Assembly (NCBI GenBank): GCA_964482135.1
Contig: CAYZWF010000041.1
Span: 1 to 17,106 of the forward strand
DNA length: 17,106 nucleotides
Source: UBA11136 sp964482135
GTDB lineage: Bacteria > Pseudomonadota > Alphaproteobacteria > UBA11136
Direction of reading: 5' to 3'
Shown here one piece after another: positions 6,860 to 13,158 of the stretch. The notes under the pieces are model-generated. The model did not search any database and had not been told where the DNA came from. It saw only the letters and a program-made list of their open reading frames with translations. Both the position numbers and the translations under genes were made by a program. Every line of letters starts with the position of its first letter. Position 1 is the first letter of the stretch.

Positions 6860-7899
6860 ATAAATCCGTCGTCATGATCCTGGCGGGCCTGACGGTTATT
6901 TCCGCCGGTCTCCTATACATCTCCCGCTCCGGGGACACGCCTCCGGAAACCGTGTCCGAACCCCCTGTTGCCGCCGATCCCGCGCCTGCCATGCCGGAAG
7001 TCGCGGAACAGGCTGAACCCGAATCCGTGGCGGCTCCGGATGAAACCGTGGCGCCTGCGGTTAACGTGCCGCCCACCTTCGACGTGGTGCGGGTCAACCG
7101 CAAGGGCGAGGCGGTGCTGGCGGGGCGGGCGACTCCCAATGCCGAGGTCACCATCTCCAACCGTGGCCAGGAAATCGGCAAGGTCACGGCGGATCATCGC
7201 GGCGAATGGGTCTGGGTATCTGAAACGCCGTTCCCGCCGGGCGATTTGGAACTGAGCCTCAGTTCCCGGCTCGGCGACGGTAAGGCGGCACTCTCCGAAG
7301 ATGTGGTGGTCATGATCCTGCCCCAGTCCGACCGTGATATCGCGGGCCGCGCCAGCGAGGAACCGGGCAACGCGCTGATTTTGAAAACCCGCCGTGACGA
7401 AACGGGTGGCTCCCGGTTGCTGCAATCTCCCTCGAGTGAGGTCGGCGATATCGCCCTGTCCCTGGATGTGGTGGATTACGACAATAGCGGCCAGGTACAG
7501 TTCGGCGGACGGGCGGTTCCCAGGGTGTCGCTGCGTGTCTATCTCGACAACCAACTGTTGGGCGAGACGGTGGCCGGAGATGACGGATTCTGGACCCTGG
7601 TTCCCGACCGGGATGTGGTCCCCGGCGTTTATAATCTGCGCCTCGATCAGATTTCCCCCGAGGGCCGGGTGGTAGCCCGGGTGGAGCTTCCCTTCTCACG
7701 CGCCGAGACTCCGCCGCTGATCGAAGATGACAGCACGGTGGTGGTACAGCCGGGCAACAGCCTGTGGCGGCTGGCGCGCCGGGCCTACGGTCACGGGCTC
7801 CACTATCATGTGATCCACGAGGCCAACCGCTCTCAGATTGGCGATCCCGATCTCATCTATCCCGGACAGGTGTTTACCCTGCCACGCGGGGCGGAATAG
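6856..7899 (+). CDS. Membrane-anchored LysM protein with two Ig-like repeats
   Basis: A 347-residue envelope protein. Residues 4-23 form one hydrophobic segment (VVMILAGLTVISAGLL), an uncleaved anchor or signal peptide. A Pro/Ala/Glu-rich linker (27-75) follows. Two related beta-rich modules come next: GEAVLAGRATPNAEVTI...GEWVWV (84-121) and GQVQFGGRAVPRVSLRV...GFWTLVP (212-250). The C-terminal LysM (about 294-344; VVVQPGNSLWRLARRAYG ... NRSQIGDPDLIYPGQVF) should bind peptidoglycan. A likely role is cell-wall attachment or scaffolding in the periplasm; no catalytic domain is visible. The start is uncertain: GTG 6856 follows GAGGGG closely, and TTG 6844 is an in-frame alternative. It diverges from the LOG gene and converges with the lysine-rich gene, 24 bases from it. 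Confidence 0.85.
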   Translation: MNKSVVMILAGLTVISAGLLYISRSGDTPPETVSEPPVAADPAPAMPEVAEQAEPESVAAPDETVAPAVNVPPTFDVVRVNRKGEAVLAGRATPNAEVTISNRGQEIGKVTADHRGEWVWVSETPFPPGDLELSLSSRLGDGKAALSEDVVVMILPQSDRDIAGRASEEPGNALILKTRRDETGGSRLLQSPSSEVGDIALSLDVVDYDNSGQVQFGGRAVPRVSLRVYLDNQLLGETVAGDDGFWTLVPDRDVVPGVYNLRLDQISPEGRVVARVELPFSRAETPPLIEDDSTVVVQPGNSLWRLARRAYGHGLHYHVIHEANRSQIGDPDLIYPGQVFTLPRGAE

Positions 7900-7906
7900 G
7901 CCGGCG

Positions 7907-7927
7907 GTCAGCCCTGACCCGCTCTAG
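7907..7927. repeat. Short palindromic repeat, copy B (GTCAG-CC-CTGAC)
   Basis: This is the second copy of the element at 717-737: GTCAGCCCTGACCCGC followed by TCTAGG. It fills the 24-base gap between two convergent genes, and its CTA supplies the stop codon of the leftward gene. The dyad could act as a short hairpin for both transcripts, although no T tract follows. Confidence 0.5.
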
Positions 7928-8811
7928 GAGTCTTTCTTGGGCTTGGGCTTTTTCGCCGCCCTGCTTTTCGGTTTCTTGGCGGTTTTCTTGGGCTCTGTTT
8001 TCTGGGCCGCCTTTTTGGCCTTGGTTTTGCTTTTGGTTACCTCCGTACCTTTGGTGGCGGGTTTCTTCCGTTTCTTCACCTGAAGACCCTTCTTGTCCTT
8101 GGCCTTGACCTTGGAGAGGACCTTTTTCATGGAGGTCTTTTTTCCGGCGGTCTTTTTTTCTTCCGCTGGCGCGGCGGTTTTCTTTTTGGCCGGGGGTTCT
8201 TCGGCAGTGGATTCTTCAGCTGGGGGCAGTTGGGGGGCAGGGCTCTGCTCACCGGATTCAATGGAGGGGGGCTCCCCGGCGCTTTCAGACAGGGGCACGA
8301 AAGCCAGACATTCGGCCATCAGGTCGAGATGGGGCTTGGTGTCGAAGAGAATCCGGCACAGCCCGGCAATCACCGCTTCATGACTCATATCCGGGGAAAT
8401 ACCGGTTTCGGCAAGGAAGAGGATCCGCTTGTTGGGCTGGACCAGGAACTGTCCCAGGGCGGGCCGGCGTTTTTTGTCGGCGAGATAAAGTACGCAGCGG
8501 CGGAGGAATGCGGATTGTACGGAATAGGGAAGGAAGCCAATGCTGCCGCAAAGACTCAGCCGTGCCTCGCCGTTCTCCCCGCGCCGGGCCTTGGCGGTAA
8601 AATAAAAACCGCGATGGGAAAAGCCAAAGCGCAGTTCCTGGGGAGATTCACTCCTGGAAACGGCATCCAGCGACCCCGACAGCCCTTCGATGAGGTCATC
8701 CATGTTCGGGGCCGGGGGGGTGTCGGCAGTGTCTCCGGCGCTGGTGTCCATATTTCTGGTATCCACATTTCCGGCGTCCGCGGGGCTGGAGTCCATGCTG
8801 GAATCGCTCAC
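7924..8811 (-). CDS. Unrecognised protein with folded core and histone-H1-like lysine tail
   Basis: I do not recognise this 295-residue protein as a named family. Residues 1-40 are acidic and Ser/Asp/Thr-rich. Residues about 38-172 look globular, with alternating strands and helices (ELRFGFSHRGFYFTAKARRG, GSIGFLPYSVQSAFLRRCVL, KRILFLAETGIS, SHEAVIAGLCRILFDTKPHL). This resembles the small alpha/beta fold of YbjN or type III chaperone-like proteins, but that is a guess. Residues about 205-293 are Lys/Ala/Pro/Thr-rich (for example KAKKAAQKTEPKKTAKKPK), like eukaryotic H1 tails and bacterial AlgP/HC1-type proteins, and suggest DNA or RNA binding. The GTG at 8811 is preferred because GAGAGG lies six bases upstream; a GTG at 8850 would add 13 residues. 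The gene converges with the LysM gene and diverges from psd. Confidence 0.75.
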   Translation of the reverse strand: MSDSSMDSSPADAGNVDTRNMDTSAGDTADTPPAPNMDDLIEGLSGSLDAVSRSESPQELRFGFSHRGFYFTAKARRGENGEARLSLCGSIGFLPYSVQSAFLRRCVLYLADKKRRPALGQFLVQPNKRILFLAETGISPDMSHEAVIAGLCRILFDTKPHLDLMAECLAFVPLSESAGEPPSIESGEQSPAPQLPPAEESTAEEPPAKKKTAAPAEEKKTAGKKTSMKKVLSKVKAKDKKGLQVKKRKKPATKGTEVTKSKTKAKKAAQKTEPKKTAKKPKSRAAKKPKPKKDS

Positions 8812-9016
8812 CAAATACCTCTCGTCACGGGCCGCAGTGGGCTCTTTCACTATGTTGTCATGGTGTTGCCGGATTACGAGAATAGTTCCATGGCCGCCGG
8901 GAAAACACCATACCTTTCAGGAATGAAAACGGTGATCGGCGGGCGTTGCCATGGGGCGTCGACTTTGCCGTGAAAATCCGCTAAATGACGGGTCGCTTCT
9001 GAAAGGTAGGTGTTCC

Positions 9017-9685
9017 TTGGATTCCGTCATCAAAAAGGCCGTATGGGTTTCCATCAACCGCGCCGGCTGGCCGTTTGTCGCCCTCTTCGCCGCACTTTCC
9101 GCCGGTCTCTGGGTTCTGTACCAGCCCCTGGGATGGGTCGGGGTGGTGTTGACCGCGTGGTGCGCCTATTTCTTCCGTGACCCCGAACGGGTGACGCCGC
9201 AGGAGCCGGGGCTGGTCATCAGCCCCGCGGACGGTATGGTGCTGCCGCTCGAAGAGGCGCCACCGCCGCCGGAACTGGGCATGGGAGAGGAGCCTCGTCC
9301 CCGCGTCAGCATTTTCATGAATGTGTTCAACGTGCATGTGAACCGCGTTCCCGCCCATGGCGTGATTAAAAAAATATCTTATCGGCCGGGCCGGTTTTTC
9401 AATGCCTCCCTGGACAAGGCCAGCGAGCATAACGAGCGCATGTCGGTGTCCATGAAAAGCGATGGCGGGGCGGAACTCGCCTTCGTCCAGATCGCCGGTC
9501 TCGTGGCGCGGCGTATCAAATGTGATCTGGCCGCGGGACAACAGGTGCGTGCCGGAGAGCGTTTCGGGCTGATTCGTTTCGGCAGCCGGGTGGATGTCTA
9601 TCTGCCTGTGGGCACAATACCCAAGGTGCTTCCCGGCCAGATCGCCATTGCCGGAGAGACAGTGATAGCCGATCTTGGTAAATAG
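9017..9685 (+). CDS. psd: Phosphatidylserine decarboxylase proenzyme
   Basis: Membrane-associated pyruvoyl enzyme that converts phosphatidylserine to phosphatidylethanolamine. At 222 residues it is the short PSD type usual in Alphaproteobacteria. After INRAGWPF come two hydrophobic segments (about 19-52), then FFRDPER, the ISPADG site with D72, FNVHVNR with H107, and the self-cleavage site RFGS (G189-S190), which yields the beta chain and the pyruvoyl-bearing alpha chain. All three triad residues (Asp, His, Ser) are visible. I chose TTG 9017 because it gives the family-like start DSVIKKAVWVSINRAGWPF with AGG-rich sequence just upstream. The same frame is open to an ATG at 8951, but that adds 22 untypical residues. 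pssA follows 93 bases downstream. Confidence 0.93.
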   Translation: MDSVIKKAVWVSINRAGWPFVALFAALSAGLWVLYQPLGWVGVVLTAWCAYFFRDPERVTPQEPGLVISPADGMVLPLEEAPPPPELGMGEEPRPRVSIFMNVFNVHVNRVPAHGVIKKISYRPGRFFNASLDKASEHNERMSVSMKSDGGAELAFVQIAGLVARRIKCDLAAGQQVRAGERFGLIRFGSRVDVYLPVGTIPKVLPGQIAIAGETVIADLGK

Positions 9686-9704
9686 TTGGCATTCTTGATA
9701 TAAT
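9675..9704 (+). promoter_or_regulatory. Possible sigma-70-type promoter before pssA
   Basis: TTGGTA (9675-9680), an 18-base spacer and a perfect TATAAT (9699-9704) overlap the psd stop and lie about 75 bases before the pssA ATG. The -10 match is good and the -35 only fair. It could give pssA expression independent of psd. Confidence 0.35.
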
Positions 9705-9778
9705 CGCCGTCCCGCAAAGCCAGACCGGGGTTCCGTGGCCCCAACATGCTTTGCCGCTACTGCAGGAAGGAGCCCCCC

Positions 9779-10618
9779 ATGTTTCGGGCACGCCGCAAAC
9801 GGTTCAAGGGACAATCCCTGAATGTAATGATTCCCACTTTGCTGACCCTCATGTCGTTGTGCGCGGGGCTGTCGGCCATGCGTTTCGCCTTGATGGCAAA
9901 ATGGGAATGGGCGGTGGCGGCGGTTGTTCTGGCGGGATTTCTCGACAATCTTGACGGCCGCATGGCGCGCCTTCTCGGCGGCGGCAGTAAATTCGGCAGC
10001 GAGCTCGATTCCCTGTCCGATTTCGTCAGCTTCGGCGTCGCTCCGGCAATAGTCCTGTATCACTGGTCGCTGTGGGAACTGGGCGGAAAAGGCTGGATCA
10101 TCGTTACCTTCTACTGCATCTGTTCGGCGCTGCGCCTGGCCCGTTTTAATTCGCGCCTGGGTGAGGTGATGCCGCCCTGGGCCTATAATTATTTCACCGG
10201 AGTTTCCGCCCCCGCCGGAGCCGGACTGGCCCTGTTTCCGATGATGGTCTCCTTTCAGTTTCCCGAATTCGAAGCCATGCGCAGCGTCTTCGTGGTGGGG
10301 ACTCTCGCCGTGGTGACGGCACTCCTCAAGATCAGCACCATTCCCACCTATTCCTTAAAACAGATCAAGGTTCCCCAGCCTTACGTGCTGCCTACTTTTC
10401 TGCTTGTGGGCATCTTCGCCGCCACTCTGGTTGCCGAGTTCTGGGCCACCTTTATCGGTATCGTGCTGGCCTATTTCCTGAGTATTCCTTTCAGCGTTCG
10501 TTCCTTTCTCCATCTCAGGCGCGAAGCGGAACGTATCCAGTCCAGCACGACGCCACCAGGCGGAAACCCTGGGGATAAGACGGCGGAGACCACGACGCCG
10601 GAAACGCCGGAGACCTAG
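9779..10618 (+). CDS. pssA: CDP-diacylglycerol--serine O-phosphatidyltransferase (phosphatidylserine synthase)
   Basis: Integral membrane enzyme that joins CDP-diacylglycerol and serine to form phosphatidylserine, the substrate of the psd product. It has 279 residues. The CDP-alcohol phosphotransferase signature is complete: D56-N-L-D59-G-R-M-A-R, then G73, D77 and D81, with the expected spacing. Several hydrophobic helices follow (for example 46-55, 105-125, 180-205, 215-250). The C terminus is a Thr/Pro/Glu-rich hydrophilic tail. AGGAAGGAG six bases before ATG 9779 fixes the start; the in-frame ATG 33 bases earlier has no such site. The psd-pssA pair covers two consecutive pathway steps and is usual in this bacterial group. 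Confidence 0.95.
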   Translation: MFRARRKRFKGQSLNVMIPTLLTLMSLCAGLSAMRFALMAKWEWAVAAVVLAGFLDNLDGRMARLLGGGSKFGSELDSLSDFVSFGVAPAIVLYHWSLWELGGKGWIIVTFYCICSALRLARFNSRLGEVMPPWAYNYFTGVSAPAGAGLALFPMMVSFQFPEFEAMRSVFVVGTLAVVTALLKISTIPTYSLKQIKVPQPYVLPTFLLVGIFAATLVAEFWATFIGIVLAYFLSIPFSVRSFLHLRREAERIQSSTTPPGGNPGDKTAETTTPETPET

Positions 10619-10733
10619 GGTAGCACTGGGAATAAGGTTCCCGGGCTGCGGTTGTTCCTGCGCCGTCGGCTCCGGTTGTTGATGGCGATTTTTACGTCTC
10701 ATCAATACTTTTCTGGCACTCTCCTTTTTTTTA

Positions 10734-10763
10734 TTGGCGCAGTTGGGCAAATTTTCCTACTAT
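10734..10763 (+). promoter_or_regulatory. Possible promoter for the histidine kinase gene
   Basis: TTGGCG (10734-10739), an 18-base spacer and TACTAT (10758-10763) lie in the 247-base gap between pssA and the kinase, in an AT-richer patch. This is a moderate match to sigma-70 boxes, and no other gene occupies the gap. Confidence 0.33.
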
Positions 10764-10827
10764 TGCTCCCTGAATTCAGGTGTTTTTGCCTGATTCCGTG
10801 CCCAATGCGGGCGCGCGTTGCGGTTTT

Positions 10828-10851
10828 ACGCATGATCTCACGCATGATTCT
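10828..10851 (+). repeat. 12-bp tandem direct repeat upstream of the kinase ribosome site
   Basis: ACGCATGATCTC (10828-10839) is followed directly by ACGCATGATTCT (10840-10851), 10 of 12 bases identical. It ends just before the GGAGG at 10854. It could be an operator in the leader or a chance duplication. Confidence 0.4.
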
Positions 10852-10853
10852 GT

Positions 10854-10868
10854 GGAGGCGGTAACATC
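10854..10868 (+). promoter_or_regulatory. Ribosome binding site that points to an ATC start codon
   Basis: GGAGG (10854-10858) is the best ribosome site in the kinase leader. Seven bases later comes ATC (10866-10868), in frame with the kinase. The kinase frame has no ATG, GTG or TTG between the in-frame TGA at 10845 and TTG 10992. Confidence 0.45.
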
Positions 10869-12203
10869 ACAGAGAATCTGAAGATATATCCAGGAAGTCT
10901 GCCCGACGCGATCGGGGAAGATACCGATGCGCGTCCTGCCAAGGACGTTTCATCGCTTTCCCTGGATTGGTTCGCGGAGATCCTTGACCTCTTGCCCGTG
11001 GGGGTCTGTCTGTATAATTCCCAGGAACGAATAATTCTGTGTAACAAGCGCCATCGTGATTTTTATGCCCCTGTCTCGGATATGCTGGGTCCGGGCGCCG
11101 TGGCCGAGGAAATTTTTCAGGCCATGGCCCATGATGGTGCGCTCTCCATTTCCAGCAGCCAAAATGCCTGGGTGGAGGATCGCATGGCTTCCTTCAGGAA
11201 TTCTGTGAGAAGTAGTTTTGATCTCATGCTTTGCGACCAGCGCTGGATTCAAGTTGACCTGCGTCCCACCGGCGGCGGCGGGATGATGGAAATCAGTACC
11301 GAAATCACCGAGATCAGGGAAAAGGAAGACACCCTGAAGATTCGGGTCGCGGAGTTGCAGGATTCCCAGGACCGTATGGAATTACAGGGGCGGCGTCTGG
11401 TGGAGCTGGCGGAGGTTCTGGCGGCCGCGCGCGACGAAGCCGAGCGGGCCAACCGCACCAAGTCGGAATTCCTGGCCAATATGAGCCACGAACTGCGCAG
11501 TCCGCTCAACGCCATTATCGGGTTCTCCGAAATCATGAAAAACCAGCTTTTCGGCGAGCTGGGGCGGCCGGAATATTCGGAATATACCAACGACATCTAC
11601 AACAGCGGCACGCACCTTCTCGAGGTTATCAACGACATTCTCGATCTCTCCAAGATCGAGGCCGGACGGCTCGACCTGGTGGAGGGCACGGTGGATGTGG
11701 CGGAGCTCATCGAAGGCTGTAAGCGGTTTGTTTTTTCCCGCGCCCAGCAGGAGGGAATCTCGCTGCAAACAGATATTGCCCCGGATCTGCCGTTTCTGCT
11801 GGCCGATGAACGCAAGCTCAAACAGATACTCATCAATCTGCTTTCAAACGCCGTCAAGTTCACCCCCGAGGGAGGCGCCGTCACCGCCAGGGCCGCCCTT
11901 GACGGGGACGGGATTTTCGTCATCACCGTTTCCGACACCGGCATCGGCCTCAAGGAAGAGGACATCCCCACCGCCCTTGCGCCTTTTGGCCAGGTGGACA
12001 GCTCCTTCAGCCGCCAATACGAAGGAACCGGTCTCGGTCTTTCCCTGATCAAGGCCCTGGTTGAAATTCACGAAGGCGAGTTGCTGATTGAAAGCGAGGA
12101 GGAAAAGGGAACGGATGTCATCATCCGCCTGCCCAAGTCGCGGGTGGTTGCGGCTCCGTCGGAGGACGGGAATCCGGATCAAGACGAAAAGAGCGCCTCT
12201 TAA
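10866..12203 (+). CDS. Soluble PAS-domain sensor histidine kinase
   Basis: A hybrid-free histidine kinase without membrane segments, so probably a cytosolic sensor. A PAS-like domain (about residues 30-135: SLDWFAEILDLLPVGVCLYN ... ILCNKRHRDFY ... WIQVDLRPTGGGGMMEISTE) leads through a coiled coil (about 140-195) to a HisKA domain with H208 in MSHELRSPLNAIIGFSEI. The HATPase domain has N-box LINLLSNAVKF, G1 DTGIGL and G2 GTGLGLSL. It should autophosphorylate H208; no receiver domain and no adjacent response regulator are present, so its partner is unknown. The start is unusual: the PAS domain begins upstream of the first conventional start (TTG 10992), whereas the ATC at 10866 with GGAGG upstream gives a 445-residue protein with a complete PAS. 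If TTG 10992 is used, the protein has 403 residues and a clipped PAS. Confidence 0.85.
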   Translation: MTENLKIYPGSLPDAIGEDTDARPAKDVSSLSLDWFAEILDLLPVGVCLYNSQERIILCNKRHRDFYAPVSDMLGPGAVAEEIFQAMAHDGALSISSSQNAWVEDRMASFRNSVRSSFDLMLCDQRWIQVDLRPTGGGGMMEISTEITEIREKEDTLKIRVAELQDSQDRMELQGRRLVELAEVLAAARDEAERANRTKSEFLANMSHELRSPLNAIIGFSEIMKNQLFGELGRPEYSEYTNDIYNSGTHLLEVINDILDLSKIEAGRLDLVEGTVDVAELIEGCKRFVFSRAQQEGISLQTDIAPDLPFLLADERKLKQILINLLSNAVKFTPEGGAVTARAALDGDGIFVITVSDTGIGLKEEDIPTALAPFGQVDSSFSRQYEGTGLGLSLIKALVEIHEGELLIESEEEKGTDVIIRLPKSRVVAAPSEDGNPDQDEKSAS

Positions 12204-12330
12204 GACCGGATAGATTGTTGAATGATGCTTGCGGACGCCTCATGATGCGTGTCACACCTTTCCCCGGCTTGTCCTGTCTCTTTTCCAGAAAAGCCATTTT
12301 CCACAAACGATACCACCGGAGGAGTTGACC

Positions 12331-12555
12331 GTGGACAAAGAGGAAATCCAGCGTCTTCAGACCTATCTTCGAGAAAAGTTTGGCAATGATGCCATACATA
12401 TTCTGGAACAAAGCCGCCAGGACAACTCGGTGGAGGTCAATCTCGGCGAGGAGTTCATCGGCATTATCTACCGCGATGACGAGGACGGAGACATCTCCTA
12501 CGCCTTCCAGATGGCCATACTCGACATAGACCTGCAGCCGGACGCCGAGAACTAA
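12331..12555 (+). CDS. DUF3126 family protein
   Basis: A small cytosolic protein of 74 residues. EIQRLQTYLREKFGN, then VEVNLGEEFIGIIYRDDEDG and ISYAFQMAILDIDL match the DUF3126 family as I know it from Alphaproteobacteria; its function is unknown. The GTG at 12331 is chosen because GGAGGAG lies six bases upstream and the family N terminus begins here. The same frame is open further upstream, but that extension is unlike the family. The gene lies 127 bases after the kinase and 37 bases before the TerB-like gene, with which it is probably cotranscribed. It is acidic and has no membrane segment or signal peptide. Confidence 0.85.
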   Translation: MDKEEIQRLQTYLREKFGNDAIHILEQSRQDNSVEVNLGEEFIGIIYRDDEDGDISYAFQMAILDIDLQPDAEN

Positions 12556-12592
12556 AACGCGCGCCGCCGCCGATGAAGGGAATCCCACCGCC

Positions 12593-13066
12593 ATGCCGGA
12601 CTTCCTCAAGAACCTGACCCGTCACTACCGGGAACAGGTGGCGCGCCATAAAAACCTGCCCTTTCTCAAGGCCACCATGGCGGCCAGCGCCGTCGTCTCC
12701 ATGTCTGATGGCAAAATCACCTTCAATGAACGGATGCGGGTGGACCAGGTTCTGGAAACTCTGGAAGCCCTGAAGGTGTTCGACCCCCATGAAGGGGTGA
12801 ACCTGTTCAACGGTTTTGTGGAGGTGCTCAAGGAATCGCCCGAGGCCGGCCACGCCGAAGCCGTCGCCGCCATCATGGCGGGGGCGAACGATCCTGAAAA
12901 AGCGGAACTAATGATCCGCATATGCCTTGCCTTGAGTGAGAGCGATGGCGAGGTCAGCCTGGTGGAGCAGATCGAGATCGTTACCCTGTGCAGTCTGCTG
13001 GGACTCGACGCCAAATCCTTTGGGCTCTATCGCGACGAGATAAGAAAAGCCCTGGCTATGGAATAA
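12593..13066 (+). CDS. TerB-like (tellurite resistance/DjlA-type) helical protein
   Basis: The 157-residue, mostly helical protein has two related acidic motifs, SMSDGKITFNE (36-46) and SESDGEVSLVEQ (115-126), spaced as in TerB domains, where such Asp/Glu residues bind a metal ion. The central part (47-110) is helical, and there is no transmembrane segment. The family occurs in tellurite-resistance operons and at the N terminus of DjlA co-chaperones, but stand-alone copies like this have no settled function, so tellurite resistance should not be assumed; no other ter gene is nearby. ATG 12593 has a GAAGGGAA about ten bases upstream. It follows the DUF3126 gene closely and is the last gene before a strong terminator. 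Confidence 0.85.
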   Translation: MPDFLKNLTRHYREQVARHKNLPFLKATMAASAVVSMSDGKITFNERMRVDQVLETLEALKVFDPHEGVNLFNGFVEVLKESPEAGHAEAVAAIMAGANDPEKAELMIRICLALSESDGEVSLVEQIEIVTLCSLLGLDAKSFGLYRDEIRKALAME

Positions 13067-13094
13067 GGTTCCCAAACCTCGGTTTTGCGAATGA

Positions 13095-13126
13095 AAAAAG
13101 GCCCCGCTTCACAGCGGGGCCTTTTG
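13095..13126. terminator. Strong bidirectional terminator between the TerB-like gene and glnA
   Basis: GGCCCCGC (13100-13107), loop TTCACA, GCGGGGCC (13114-13121). The stem is flanked by an A run on the left and TTTT on the right, so both strands show a GC-rich stem followed by T residues. It serves the rightward kinase/DUF3126/TerB unit and the leftward glnBA unit. Confidence 0.9.
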
Positions 13127-13158
13127 TCTGGATCGCCTTTAGTAAGGCGTCCGTATCC

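Noticed and set aside
10652..10864. 70-codon frame upstream of the kinase, hydrophobic in the middle
   Set aside because: It has a TTG start without a ribosome site and a Phe/Leu content that follows from T-rich promoter DNA; its stop merely falls close to the proposed kinase start.
12593..13066. Tellurite-resistance operon
   Set aside because: Only a single TerB-like gene is present; no terA, terC, terD or terZ neighbours are seen.
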